From NCBI GenBank assembly GCA_027488935.1, contig JAIYAP010000040.1, positions 1-64,000 of the forward strand: 64,000 bases of DNA. Direction: 5' to 3'. How positions within the stretch are numbered: position 1 is the first letter of the stretch; each line of letters opens with the position of its first letter. The stretch comes from Saprospiraceae bacterium. Lineage in GTDB: Bacteria; Bacteroidota; Bacteroidia; Chitinophagales; Saprospiraceae. The translations under genes were made by a program, and so were the position numbers. This document shows, piece by piece, positions 16,499 to 25,286 of the stretch. The notes below the pieces were generated by a model. The model was not told the DNA's origin. It saw only the letters and a list, made by a program, of their open reading frames with translations, and ran no database searches.

Positions 16499-16672
16499 AT
16501 GCAAGAAATCAATTCGATTAACATCATGGAGAAATTCTCCTTGTTTGATAAACAATGGACACCCCATATCATTGGAGAAATTGTGTTTAACCTGCTCTTC
16601 GAACCAAAAGCAACCTTGCATACCGGAACTGTGGAAAGCGAAATGACGGTAAAAGAACTAGGTTGGATATAA
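16499..16672 (+). pseudogene. Cupin gene with an in-frame deletion of its core
   Basis: A 57-codon frame matching both ends of the cupin at 3388-3762. A 201-base (67-codon) segment corresponding to about 3469-3669 is missing, with the 6-base sequence GGAGAA present at both edges of the deleted part in the intact gene. The deletion removes every metal-binding His, so the product cannot be a cupin. Remaining differences are mainly synonymous (GAC/GAT, ATT/ATC, GTA/GTG, ACG/ACC, TTA/CTA), so the parent was a diverged functional homologue. Confidence 0.85.
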
Positions 16673-16717
16673 GTTAAATGCAAAAAAATGAAGGCTCCCC
16701 ATATTTAAACCAAAAAA

Positions 16718-17293
16718 ATGATAAAACACTACGACCTTAAATGGTTGACAGACAGATTTGAAAGTGGCGACACCTTGAAGTTCCTTTACTTTTGGGGACA
16801 CACCAACAAATTTAACGAAGAAGTCGGTAAGTTTTGTTTCAGTCAATGGTTTGAAAGTCCTTTCACCGTTGACAATCATACCTATAAAACATCCGAGCAT
16901 TGGATGATGTCGCAAAAAGCGCTGCTCTTTAATGACGAGAGCAGCTTTGAAAAGATTTTAGCAGCAGACAAACCTGGCGAAGCAAAAGAACTCGGCAGAC
17001 AAGTTTTAGGTTTTGATAATCAGACTTGGAATGACAAGCGATTTGAGATTGTAAAAATTGGAAACATCCACAAATTCAATCAAAACCCAGCCTTGGCTGA
17101 TTATCTAATAAAAACAGGCGACAGAGTTTTAGTGGAAACAAGTCCAGTTGACGTTATTTGGGGAATTGGATTATCCCAAGACAGCAATGACCTTGAAAAT
17201 ATTTATGCCTGGCGTGGACTTAACTTACTTGGTTTTGTGCTGATGGAGGTTAGAGATTTCTTGCAAGGGTTTGGAAACATTAAAACAATTTGA
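16718..17293 (+). CDS. NADAR (YbiA-like) domain protein
   Basis: A 191-residue single-domain NADAR protein: FLYFWGHTN, FSQWFESPF, YKTSEHWMMSQKALLF, and the C-terminal DVIWGIGL and WRGLNLLGFVLMEVR. The family cleaves N-glycosidic bonds in riboflavin intermediates or ADP-ribose-type compounds, and some members act in ADP-ribosylation-based defence. No toxin partner is adjacent, so a metabolite-repair role is equally possible. Confidence 0.9.
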   Translation: MIKHYDLKWLTDRFESGDTLKFLYFWGHTNKFNEEVGKFCFSQWFESPFTVDNHTYKTSEHWMMSQKALLFNDESSFEKILAADKPGEAKELGRQVLGFDNQTWNDKRFEIVKIGNIHKFNQNPALADYLIKTGDRVLVETSPVDVIWGIGLSQDSNDLENIYAWRGLNLLGFVLMEVRDFLQGFGNIKTI

Positions 17294-17310
17294 CCTGATT
17301 ACTACCAACT

Positions 17311-17347
17311 AAGAGCCTGTAAAAATTTATATTTTTTACAGGCTCTT
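17311..17347. terminator. Bidirectional terminator
   Basis: AAGAGCCTGTAAAAA (17311-17325) pairs perfectly with TTTTTACAGGCTCTT (17333-17347) over 15 bp with a 7-base loop. It sits between the convergent NADAR and aspartyl-protease genes and has T/A tracts on both sides, so it should work in both directions. Confidence 0.85.
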
Positions 17348-17354
17348 AGAAGTT

Positions 17355-18608
17355 TTACTTTAGGAAAATAACTTTTTTGTTTTTATAACTGATTAAAGTA
17401 GGTTGATTGGAAAGTACATCATACCCAATTAATCCATCCAGTTTTATGTTGTATCCTTTATTCAGATGGGACATATCACTAAATGACGCCTTTATTTTTT
17501 TAAATTTTGTGGCGCCTATTTTCAATAATTTGAGCCTTCCAGAAAGTACTTCTAACGCATTTTTGTCTGCCCCCGAAAGCGTATCCCTTTTCAGGTCGAT
17601 TAAATTGCTTTTCAATTCGCTTGTTAAGGCAACATCAAACAAACTGGATTCGGCGCCACAATCAATCCCCAAAGCGTATTTTTTGCCGTTGATAAAACCA
17701 TCCACCATCGCAATATGGCCATGCATTTCTAACGGAACGTCCTGGCGTTTTTGAGATTTGAAATTATTTTTCAGGAAATCTTCGGTAGCATCCGGTTTCA
17801 GGAAGGTGAGGGTGTTTTTTTCATAGTCAAACAACAAATCATAATCTTTATAGATCTCAAAGCCAATAAGCCCGTAAAATGTCGTTTTTGTTTCTTCTTC
17901 CAAGTGCGCTAAATCCACCGAAATTACTTGCTGACTATCCATTTTTATACCTTCTAACTCAAAACTTTCAATTTTATGGAAGTCCATGCCGGATATTTTA
18001 CCCCCAACGCCCTCTGCTTCATTTATGGTTATCTTCTGTTGGAAGGTGTCTTTTTCGACGTGCGCATTATTCAGCACGAATACGGGAGCGCCATTGTCCA
18101 CCAAAAAAGTCCTAAGTACCCCGTTCAATTTGGCTTCAACCGAAATTAAATTGCCTACTCGTTTGAAAGGGACCTTAAAATAGGCTTGTTCATTCTTTAT
18201 TATATTCGCCCCCTTTTTCATCGATTTTACTTGCATTTTCAGCAGTTCCAATGCTTTCAACTGATTTTTTTTATTAAAAACAAACGTGGAGGTTTTTGTA
18301 CCCATTTCTCCAAAATTTGCTTCATAAACCAGCGTCAAAACATCTGTTCGGGTTTCACTGATTTTTTTGATGTTGCTAATTTCCACATTCAATTGATTAA
18401 AAAGCTGCGGAATAACCAGCTTGGCAATTTCTCCGGTTTGACCGGCAACACTGAAATCATCTGATAAGTATTGCATGATCGGGTCTGCGTTCTGCTTGTT
18501 GATCGCGCCATACGTTTGCAAAACAATCTTTTCGCATTCCGCTACATCTTGAGCAAATGCAAGATTGGTTGCAAAAAGCAGGATGATCATCATGGTTAAA
18601 TTTTTCAT
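17355..18608 (-). CDS. Exported retropepsin-like protein with two aspartyl-protease domains
   Basis: A 417-residue protein: signal peptide (to AFAQ), an N-terminal domain of about 120 residues resembling DUF3887/SnoaL folds, then two retropepsin-like units. The catalytic Asp motifs read FLVDNGAPVFVLN (about residue 189) and LGIDCGAESSLFD (about 317), each followed by an LxGLIGxxx strand. The usual D-T/S-G is D-N-G and D-C-G, so the Asp is kept but the second position is altered in both. It is divergent from the sensor kinase at 18740. Confidence 0.8.
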   Translation of the reverse strand: MKNLTMMIILLFATNLAFAQDVAECEKIVLQTYGAINKQNADPIMQYLSDDFSVAGQTGEIAKLVIPQLFNQLNVEISNIKKISETRTDVLTLVYEANFGEMGTKTSTFVFNKKNQLKALELLKMQVKSMKKGANIIKNEQAYFKVPFKRVGNLISVEAKLNGVLRTFLVDNGAPVFVLNNAHVEKDTFQQKITINEAEGVGGKISGMDFHKIESFELEGIKMDSQQVISVDLAHLEEETKTTFYGLIGFEIYKDYDLLFDYEKNTLTFLKPDATEDFLKNNFKSQKRQDVPLEMHGHIAMVDGFINGKKYALGIDCGAESSLFDVALTSELKSNLIDLKRDTLSGADKNALEVLSGRLKLLKIGATKFKKIKASFSDMSHLNKGYNIKLDGLIGYDVLSNQPTLISYKNKKVIFLK

Positions 18609-18637
18609 TTTTTCTGTTTTATGTTAATTTGACACTG

Positions 18638-18681
18638 CAAAAGTGCGCTGAGTAGTCTAAACAGCATGCTAACGAAAGTTA
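18638..18681 (-). promoter_or_regulatory. Promoter and dyad of the retropepsin-like gene
   Basis: On the minus strand, CACTTTTG reads from 18645 down to 18638. The dyad TAAC-N4-GTTA (18670-18681) is centred 30.5 bp upstream of it, one base from the distance seen in the Crp/Fnr-like promoters and of the same type as the 45297 box. TTCGTT nearby gives a further AACGAA/TTCGTT inverted repeat, which could serve the divergent two-component operon instead. Confidence 0.45.
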
Positions 18682-18730
18682 TCGTTCGTTAAAGTTGAAC
18701 GCGCGGCAACACCCGCTTAGAAAATATCCC

Positions 18731-18738
18731 TAATTTTG
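18731..18738 (+). promoter_or_regulatory. -7 box at the start of the sensor-kinase gene
   Basis: TAATTTTG matches TAnnTTTG but ends only one base before ATG 18740. If it is used, transcription starts at or inside the annotated start, giving a leaderless mRNA or a start a few codons downstream. Confidence 0.4.
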
Positions 18739-18739
18739 A

Positions 18740-20068
18740 ATGGTGAAACAGCAACAAAAAACAGTATATTTTATTGCACTGATCGTTGTATGGACGATTG
18801 GCATTCAGGCATATTGGAACTACATTCAGTATGCCAACAACCGTATGCTGATTATCAATGAGATACAAAATATTTTAGATAAGGTATTAAATGACTACAC
18901 AAAAGAACATACGCAAAAATCAAGCTTAACCGATAGCGTGATTACCACTGAAATAGAGGGTTATAAAGCAGACTCGATCCAAAAGATTGTAAACAAGGTA
19001 CTAAATGCATTGAGAAGCAATGATCAGCTTAATCCCGATGCCACGGATGCTCCACGCATATCGTATAACTTAATGCATTCCGCTGTTAATCTTGCTGAAT
19101 TTGATAAAATGCTAAAGCAGGCATTAAAAAGCAAAAATTATGTGTTGGAATATAACTTGACCATAACAGAAAACAGTGTGGTAAAGGACTCTTTTGGAGC
19201 GCCATTAGCGCATTTTTCCATACTTGCAGCAAAATCTCAAATTGCACCGCTCGAATCCACTTCAACCATCCACTTAAATTATTCGAATCCGATTTTACTT
19301 TCCCTGCTAAAAGGACTAACCGGCCTTGTTTTATCCTTTTTCTTGTGTAGTATCGTCATTTTTGCCTTATATTATCTGTTGCAAATTATCAAAAAGCAAA
19401 AGCAATTATCCGAAGTTAAAAACGACTTTATCAGCAATGTTACCCACGAGTTTAAAACACCAATTGCTGTTGTAACCAGTGCCATCGAAGCCATAAAAAA
19501 TTTCAACAACGAACAGATCACCGATAAAACAAGGCGGTATCTTGACATTTCTGAACAAGAACTAAAAAAATTAAATCGGTTGGTTGAGAAAGTAATGGAA
19601 ACTTCTTTGTTAGAAAGTTCCGAATTAAACCTGGATAAACAAAACACAGATTTACTTAAACTCTTGAAAGCGTGTACCGAAAAGCACCAATTGAATACAC
19701 AAAAAAGTATTCTGTTTGAAAGCAACATCCACCATATTGAATTGAATATTGATGCATTTCATTTCGAAAATGCCCTATCAAACCTTGTTGACAATGCCAT
19801 CAAATATGGAGGGAATGAAATCAAGGTTTCTGTCTATAAAGATGGTACACGTTTAATTATTTCCGTAAAAGACGACGGACCCGGAATTTCCAAACAGGAC
19901 GAGCCCTACATATTTGATAAATTTTTCAGGGTAAAAAACCAAAATATGCATCGTATAAAAGGCTTTGGAATAGGCTTGTATTACACAAAAAGCATTATTG
20001 AAAAACACCATGGAAGCATTGAATTGATCAATAAAAACACCTTTTTGATAACATTATGGACAACATAA
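18740..20068 (+). CDS. Two-component sensor histidine kinase
   Basis: A 442-residue kinase with TM helices near residues 8-27 and 186-216 enclosing an extracytoplasmic domain of about 155 residues, and no HAMP. HisKA has the phosphoacceptor H236 in ISNVTHEFKTP. The HATPase_c domain shows N (NLVDNAIKYG), G1 (DDGPGI), F (FDKFFRV) and G2 (GFGIGLYY) boxes. The 3' end overlaps the response regulator by 13 bases, so the pair is translationally coupled. The stimulus is unknown. Confidence 0.95.
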   Translation: MVKQQQKTVYFIALIVVWTIGIQAYWNYIQYANNRMLIINEIQNILDKVLNDYTKEHTQKSSLTDSVITTEIEGYKADSIQKIVNKVLNALRSNDQLNPDATDAPRISYNLMHSAVNLAEFDKMLKQALKSKNYVLEYNLTITENSVVKDSFGAPLAHFSILAAKSQIAPLESTSTIHLNYSNPILLSLLKGLTGLVLSFFLCSIVIFALYYLLQIIKKQKQLSEVKNDFISNVTHEFKTPIAVVTSAIEAIKNFNNEQITDKTRRYLDISEQELKKLNRLVEKVMETSLLESSELNLDKQNTDLLKLLKACTEKHQLNTQKSILFESNIHHIELNIDAFHFENALSNLVDNAIKYGGNEIKVSVYKDGTRLIISVKDDGPGISKQDEPYIFDKFFRVKNQNMHRIKGFGIGLYYTKSIIEKHHGSIELINKNTFLITLWTT

Positions 20069-20733
20069 AGATGTTATTGGCTGAAGATGAAACAGCATTG
20101 GCTACCATTATTAAGGAAAGCCTTGAAACCCGTAACTTCGATGTCACGGTTGCTGAGAATGGTAAAGCAGCCTTTGAATTGTATCAAAAAAACAAGTTCG
20201 ATCTGTTGGTATTGGATGTAATGATGCCCGAGAAAGACGGTTTTACGCTTACGCAGGACATTCGACAAGAAAACAATTTAATTCCGATCATTATGCTTAC
20301 TTCAAAATCACAGACAGCGGATGTGGTTTTTGGTTTCAAAAATGGGGCAAATGATTATTTGAAAAAACCATTTAGTATCGAAGAACTTATTGTCAGAATT
20401 GAATCGTTGCTTGGCCGACAAAACCAAAATGTTTTGAATAAAAAAATCAATGTAGGAACCTATGCATTTAATTTTAGCAAGCAAACCTTGGAACACAACC
20501 AGGAATTACAAACTTTGACCTTTATGGAGGCGCAGCTTTTATTAATGCTCATCGAACATAAAAACGATATTGTGGCCAGGTCCGTAATTCTTAAAAAAAT
20601 TTGGGGAAGCGACACTTTTTTTAATGGCAGGAGTTTGGATGTATTTATAACCAAAATCAGAAAAAAACTGTCAAGCGACCCCAATATAAAAATCATCAAC
20701 AGCAGAGGACACGGATATAAAATAGTTTACTAA
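20056..20733 (+). CDS. OmpR-family response regulator
   Basis: A 225-residue regulator: receiver domain with the phosphoacceptor Asp at residue 54 (LLVLDVMMPEKDG), then a winged-helix transcriptional activation domain (FTFMEAQLLLMLIEHKNDIVAR, IITKIRKKLSSDPNIKI, SRGHGYKIVY-type close). It is coupled to the preceding kinase. Possible targets are the divergent retropepsin gene or its own operon, given inverted repeats between them. Confidence 0.95.
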   Translation: MDNIKMLLAEDETALATIIKESLETRNFDVTVAENGKAAFELYQKNKFDLLVLDVMMPEKDGFTLTQDIRQENNLIPIIMLTSKSQTADVVFGFKNGANDYLKKPFSIEELIVRIESLLGRQNQNVLNKKINVGTYAFNFSKQTLEHNQELQTLTFMEAQLLLMLIEHKNDIVARSVILKKIWGSDTFFNGRSLDVFITKIRKKLSSDPNIKIINSRGHGYKIVY

Positions 20734-20786
20734 ATAAAACCTGCTTGTTTGATCGTTTTAAATCCAGATAAATCATCCCACCGAGC

Positions 20787-20830
20787 ATGATCCACATCAT
20801 CTTGTTTGATCCGTTTTCCCTCTAATTTTG
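20787..20830 (+). promoter_or_regulatory. Crp/Fnr-like dyad and -7 box of the alpha/beta hydrolase gene
   Basis: ATGATCCACATCAT (20787-20800) is a perfect ATGAT-N4-ATCAT dyad. TAATTTTG (20823-20830) is a full -7 match. The centre-to--7 distance is again 29.5 bp. No Crp/Fnr gene adjoins, so the regulator would act in trans. Confidence 0.6.
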
Positions 20831-20844
20831 GGAGAAAGCATTAA

Positions 20845-22221
20845 ATGGATATTTTACGATGCATCCTACAAGTTCTTGCAGTGGTTTCAGGCAGTATGGC
20901 TGCGGTCATGAGCATGCTGATTATCCTTCGGTTGCAATGGCCTGCACCGGTATTATGGATCCTAAAACTATTGACCGTTGCCTTCTCACCTTTGTTTTTC
21001 GGAATTGGCGTACTGTGTGTTTTGGTGGGATTGGCAACGGAATCCGTCTTTCTTGGGATAATTGGCTTGTATGACGGCTTGTTTTATCTAATCTATATAA
21101 TCAGGGTCACCCGTCCACCGGATGTTGCGAGTGGTTTTGAGCAGGCTTTCGGTTTGAATTGGGAAAACCGCCTCAATGCCGCACAAAAAGAGCAGTTGCT
21201 TCCAAGCCGAACCATCCTGACATTACCTGCCGTTCCGATGCCGCGCCTGGAACAGAATATTGCATTTACAACCATTCCTGGAACCGACCGGCAATTGTTG
21301 TGTGATGTGTGGCAACCGAATGCAAGTGTGGCTCCTTCCGGTTTGGCCTTTATTTATATGCATGGCAGTGCCTGGGCTTTACTCGATAAAGACCTCGGTA
21401 CCCGGCCGTTTTTTAAGCAATTGGCTACCCAGGGCCATGTAATTATGGACGTGGCTTACCGTCTGGCCCATGAAACCGATATGATGGGCATGGTGCAGGA
21501 TGTGAAGCGGGCCATCGGCTGGATGAAAGCGAATGCCGCAACGTTTGGCGTAAACCCCGATACCGTAGTGGTGGGTGGCGGTTCTGCCGGGGCGCATCTT
21601 GCGCTGTTGGCTGGGTATACTGCTGATAATCCATTGTTTACACCTAAGGAATTAAACGGAACGGATCTCGGCGTATGCGGGGTGGTTTCGCTGTATGGTC
21701 CAACCGATTTAAAGGCCATGTATTTCCACACGAATCAGCAGATTACCACCCGCTCAACGCCCGGCAAACCCAAAAAAGCAATGCCCGTGCAAATGCCTGC
21801 ATGGATCATTCACCTCATGGGGAAGGCCTATTATCGCTTTCATTTTGATAAAGACTTTGCGAATGCAGGCGTTTTTCCTGTCTTGCTGGGTGGGCATCCG
21901 GATGAGTGTCCTGAACAATATGCACTTTTTTCGCCCGTGACGCACGTACACGCGAACTGCCCTGCTACCCTCCAGATCCAAGGAGAACACGACCTGATGG
22001 CTTCTGTAAAAACGACGCGCTTGATGCACGCGCGCTTAGCGGAGGAAAAAGTGCCGGCGGTCATGCATATTTTACCCCAAACCGACCATGCATTTGATTT
22101 GATAATGCCCGGTATATCACCGTCGGCGCATTCGGCGATTTATGATGTGGAGCGTTTTCTGGCGTTGCGGGTTAGAAACGGGGAGTGGGCTGCGGTGGTT
22201 AGGGAAGCGCTTGAAGAATAG
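20845..22221 (+). CDS. Membrane-anchored alpha/beta hydrolase (HSL-like esterase)
   Basis: A 458-residue protein. Hydrophobic helices occupy about residues 5-95. The rest is an alpha/beta-hydrolase-3 domain with an oxyanion segment YMHGSAW, the nucleophile elbow GGGSAGAHLALLAGY, the acid GEHDLMA and the His in TDHAFD. This is the pattern of hormone-sensitive-lipase-type esterases. The gene is richer in G+C than its neighbours and uses more GC-ending codons, which suggests a separate origin. Its last 30 bases and the leader after it are duplicated at 22857-22960. Confidence 0.82.
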   Translation: MDILRCILQVLAVVSGSMAAVMSMLIILRLQWPAPVLWILKLLTVAFSPLFFGIGVLCVLVGLATESVFLGIIGLYDGLFYLIYIIRVTRPPDVASGFEQAFGLNWENRLNAAQKEQLLPSRTILTLPAVPMPRLEQNIAFTTIPGTDRQLLCDVWQPNASVAPSGLAFIYMHGSAWALLDKDLGTRPFFKQLATQGHVIMDVAYRLAHETDMMGMVQDVKRAIGWMKANAATFGVNPDTVVVGGGSAGAHLALLAGYTADNPLFTPKELNGTDLGVCGVVSLYGPTDLKAMYFHTNQQITTRSTPGKPKKAMPVQMPAWIIHLMGKAYYRFHFDKDFANAGVFPVLLGGHPDECPEQYALFSPVTHVHANCPATLQIQGEHDLMASVKTTRLMHARLAEEKVPAVMHILPQTDHAFDLIMPGISPSAHSAIYDVERFLALRVRNGEWAAVVREALEE

Positions 22222-22297
22222 ATATTGGAAAATGAGCGCTTGTGGTTTATCTTTGTAACGGATGCATGAAAAGTACGCATATGTACGCGTTAGCAGA
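22195..22297 (+). repeat. 103-bp direct repeat, copy 1 (hydrolase tail + promoter + leader)
   Basis: Covers the end of the hydrolase gene, the promoter TTG 22225-22227 / TATCTTTG 22248-22255 (20-base spacer) and a leader ending GTACGCGTTAGCAGA. Copy 2 is at 22857-22960, almost 90% identical by eye. Both copies stop matching right after GTTAGCAGA. Confidence 0.85.
22225..22255 (+). promoter_or_regulatory. Promoter of the TTG-N20-TATCTTTG class
   Basis: TTG 22225-22227, 20-base spacer, TATCTTTG 22248-22255. It drives the gene at 22340 and overlaps the stop codon region of the preceding hydrolase. Confidence 0.65.
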
Positions 22298-22339
22298 AAC
22301 CCAATTAGAAGATCTCGACAAAAGGCAAATTAAATAAAC

Positions 22340-22816
22340 TTGAAAAACGAAAACTTATTAATTGAACCTGAAAGAAAACGCTCTAGAAAGGATTTTTTTA
22401 TTGCAACATTATTTTTATTATTAATTTTGGCTTCTGCTGAATTATTATATCCAATTCTAAAACCAAATAGGAGTCATTCAATTCCTTTTACAAATGGCAT
22501 CTTTTTTATAGTGTCAGCAGTTTATATTACTGTTGCCTTATCCGAAAAAATCTACCAAAAAATTCAAATAGACTATGAAAATAACAAGTTGATTATTGGA
22601 TATATAACTTTATTTAAGAATAACTGTGAAACAATTATTCCCTTTGAAGAATTGGAATACGGGTATGAAAAAATTGCTACAAAAAATGGTGAGAAATGGA
22701 CTTTACAAATATGGAAAAAAGACAAAAAGGTTTTTAGTTTAGAAGAAGGTGATTATGGATTTCATAAGGAAAAAATAGATTTATTAGTAGAAAAATTTGA
22801 AGAAATAGAACATTAG
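22340..22816 (+). CDS. Hypothetical two-TM membrane protein
   Basis: A 158-residue protein with hydrophobic segments at about 20-42 and 51-70, then a soluble C-terminal half with beta-rich pattern (IQIDYENNKLIIGYITL, EELEYGYEKI) that recalls a bacterial PH-like fold. I do not recognise it securely. The start appears to be TTG 22340, as an in-frame TAA lies at 22331-22333 and no ATG precedes the hydrophobic region. The gene is exactly bracketed by two 103-bp direct repeats, like a cassette. Confidence 0.55.
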   Translation: MKNENLLIEPERKRSRKDFFIATLFLLLILASAELLYPILKPNRSHSIPFTNGIFFIVSAVYITVALSEKIYQKIQIDYENNKLIIGYITLFKNNCETIIPFEELEYGYEKIATKNGEKWTLQIWKKDKKVFSLEEGDYGFHKEKIDLLVEKFEEIEH

Positions 22817-22856
22817 GCTTCTGCTAATAAGGGTTTTGCGTCAGGCGGGCTGATGT

Positions 22857-22960
22857 GATGGTTAGAGAAGGGCTTGAGGAATTGGTATTGGAAAATGAGC
22901 GCGCATGGTTTATCTTTGTCACGGATGCATGAAAAGTACGCATCTGTACGCGTTAGCAGA
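22857..22960 (+). repeat. 103-bp direct repeat, copy 2
   Basis: A copy of 22195-22297 in which the hydrolase tail has lost its stop context (VREGLEELVLEN frame), so this copy is a remnant carried with the promoter. Promoter: TTG 22888-22890, 20-base spacer, TATCTTTG 22911-22918. It ends at GTTAGCAGA 22952-22960, eight bases before the next start codon. Confidence 0.85.
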
Positions 22961-22967
22961 TATTGCA

Positions 22968-23669
22968 ATGAGACACACCAAGACCATAACGACCATTCTA
23001 TTTTTGATTTTGACAATTCGTTCATTTGGACAAGTTGCTAAAAGAAAAAACTACTTTCCAATTTGGACTTTTCATCAAGACAGTATAAACATTCACGGAA
23101 TTTCAGTTGGACTTTGGTCATTTAACAGTGAACCAAGATTTACAAATACAAATGGTATTAAATTTGAGTTAATTGGTGTAGGAATAGGAATGCCACTAAT
23201 ACCGAGAAGCCCTGTTGTTCAGACAGACAGTGCATTTATTAAACTTCAACAAGAACCATTGTCTGAAAGAATAAACGGGCTTAATTTATCTTCATCAGGG
23301 ACAGTTTGCCATTGTTTGACAAATGGACTGACAGCAGGTTTCATTGGACAAATTAACTTTCAAGTAAATGGTATTTCAACTTCTTTGTTTATGAATTTCA
23401 GTCAAAAACATAACGGAATAATGACCGCTTTATTCAATGACGCATACTATATGAATGGTTTACAAGTGGGGTTTTCAAACAATGGATATAAGATGAAAGG
23501 GCTTCAAATTGGCATTCTTGGTAATCATACACAAGAAATGAAAGGTGTTCAAATTGGACTTGTTAATAAGTCAAAGAAACTTAAAGGAGTTCAAATCGGA
23601 CTTTGGAATGTAAACCAAAAACGAAAACTGCCTTTAATTAATTGGAATTTTAAACTAGAATCGAAATGA
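22968..23669 (+). CDS. Exported protein with tandem GxQxGxxN repeats
   Basis: A 233-residue protein with an N-terminal signal-like helix (MRHTKTITTILFLILTIRSFGQ). The C-terminal third is built of about 20-residue units with the core GLQVGFSNN, GLQIGILGN, GVQIGLVNK, GVQIGLWNV, as in surface-repeat families (LA_2272-like) that probably form a beta-solenoid. ATG 22968 is chosen because it opens the signal peptide. No enzymatic motif is seen. Confidence 0.65.
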   Translation: MRHTKTITTILFLILTIRSFGQVAKRKNYFPIWTFHQDSINIHGISVGLWSFNSEPRFTNTNGIKFELIGVGIGMPLIPRSPVVQTDSAFIKLQQEPLSERINGLNLSSSGTVCHCLTNGLTAGFIGQINFQVNGISTSLFMNFSQKHNGIMTALFNDAYYMNGLQVGFSNNGYKMKGLQIGILGNHTQEMKGVQIGLVNKSKKLKGVQIGLWNVNQKRKLPLINWNFKLESK

Positions 23670-23749
23670 CGACAAAAAGAACAACATCTACTAACAAGGC
23701 TTAAAACAGGGTATTTGCCCACCAACAAAGGCATAAAAAAACAATCATT

Positions 23750-24070
23750 ATGGCATCAGATCAAGATTTCGTTGACTTTGTAACTGAACAAATTCAAAAC
23801 ACAGGGACAATATCTACCAAAAAAATGTTTGGCGAGTATGGTATTTATAGTGACGGAAAACTTTTTGGATTAATCTGTGACAATAAACTATTCATTAAAC
23901 CAACCAGTGCGGGGCGCGCGTTTATTGGCAATCCAACAGAATTGCCACCGTATGAAGGAGCAAAACCGAGTTTCGTAATTGAAGATAAAATTGAAGACAG
24001 TACATGGTTGAGCAACTTGGTTAAAATTACATTAGACAATTTACCAGAACCAAAAAAGAAAAAGAAATAA
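23750..24070 (+). CDS. TfoX N-terminal-domain protein
   Basis: A 106-residue single-domain protein: VTEQIQNTGTISTKKMFGEYGIYSDGKLFGLICDNKLFIKP is the TfoX/Sxy N-terminal fold, here without the C-terminal domain, plus a Lys-rich tail. In Proteobacteria full-length TfoX activates competence, but standalone N domains are common and of unknown role. Confidence 0.88.
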   Translation: MASDQDFVDFVTEQIQNTGTISTKKMFGEYGIYSDGKLFGLICDNKLFIKPTSAGRAFIGNPTELPPYEGAKPSFVIEDKIEDSTWLSNLVKITLDNLPEPKKKKK

Positions 24071-24113
24071 GTGCCACTATTAGGACGACACTGCAAACAC
24101 TAAACTGACGACC

Positions 24114-25166
24114 ATGAAATGGAACATACTTTTATTGCTAAGCATTTTAACGCTATTGACATCGTGCAATGGGCAGGCCGCTACGCAGAAAAAAAACGCA
24201 GAACCGTTTAGTGAACAATTTGCAAAAGGCGACACCGTAAAAGAGCTTGGTAACAGCATCATGGTTGTTTATCAAGACAAGAAGCATATTTATTGGTTTG
24301 GAAGCTGGGAAACAGGGGTATATAGATATGATGGGAAGACAATGATTAATTATACAATAAAACACGGATTGCCAAACAATAGAGTTGATGAAATTAAAGA
24401 AGATCAATCTGGCAATCTTTACTTCAATGGATGTTATCCGAATTCGACGATCTCTAAATTTGACGGTCATACATTTACTACATTATCAGCAAGGCCAAGT
24501 AATGATTGGAAACTTCAATCCAATGATTTGTGGTTTAGACATGCTTATCAAACTGAAAAAGTGTATCGGTATGACGGTATTACTTTACACGAGTTGCCGT
24601 TACCGAAGCCTCCTGAACTTTCCAATCCTTTCGAAATCTACAGCATCTATCAGGACAGAAAAGGTAGCGTTTGGTTTGGCACTAATCCATCAGGTGTATG
24701 TCGCTACAACGGAAAATCATTTGAATGGATTACAGAAAATGATGTGACTGAATTTGGCGAGGGTGGGGCCAACGGCGTTCGTTCCATTACGGAGGATGGA
24801 AATGGAGACTTTTGGTTCAATACCGAATTTCGTTATAGCGTTTACGACAGTGTTACCTTAAATAGCACGAAATTTTACAGACGGCAAGAAAGCATTGGCA
24901 ATTTAGACGGAAAAAAGAACAGTAATATAAATGAGTATTTATCCATTGTACGTGACAACAATAATAACTTGTGGATAGCAACTTATCGGAATGGTGTTTG
25001 GAAATATGACGGAGCAAAAGTTACGCATTACCCAGTTCAAAAAGATACTAAAAACATTACGGTTTTTAGCATTTACAAAGACAACAACGGTGACTTATGG
25101 CTTGGCACACACGAAAACGGAGCATATAAATTCAATGGGACGACATTTGAAAAATTCACACCATGA
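24114..25166 (+). CDS. Lipoprotein beta-propeller (two-component regulator propeller repeats)
   Basis: A 350-residue lipoprotein (lipobox LLTSC near residue 18) built of repeats such as KHIYWFGSWETGVYRYDGKT and NNNLWIATYRNGVWKYDGAK. These blades normally form the sensor of hybrid two-component systems, but here there is no membrane helix or kinase after them. The protein ends in a blade, so it is a free outer-surface or periplasmic propeller. A relative is at 35280. Confidence 0.88.
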   Translation: MKWNILLLLSILTLLTSCNGQAATQKKNAEPFSEQFAKGDTVKELGNSIMVVYQDKKHIYWFGSWETGVYRYDGKTMINYTIKHGLPNNRVDEIKEDQSGNLYFNGCYPNSTISKFDGHTFTTLSARPSNDWKLQSNDLWFRHAYQTEKVYRYDGITLHELPLPKPPELSNPFEIYSIYQDRKGSVWFGTNPSGVCRYNGKSFEWITENDVTEFGEGGANGVRSITEDGNGDFWFNTEFRYSVYDSVTLNSTKFYRRQESIGNLDGKKNSNINEYLSIVRDNNNNLWIATYRNGVWKYDGAKVTHYPVQKDTKNITVFSIYKDNNGDLWLGTHENGAYKFNGTTFEKFTP

Positions 25167-25286
25167 CGAACGACTGTAGAGCATGATCCGCTCATCTGTA
25201 TATTTTATATAACATCTGTAACCTTTTTAATAACCACAACGTCGTATTCAATTCACCGTAAAACAAAATTTAATTTTTAAACGATT

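Noticed and set aside
22268..22297. The ATGAAAAGTACGCAT leader as a riboswitch or full attC site
   Set aside because: No stable fold or paired second arm is visible. Only the terminal GTTAGC is attC-like. I keep it as a shared leader.
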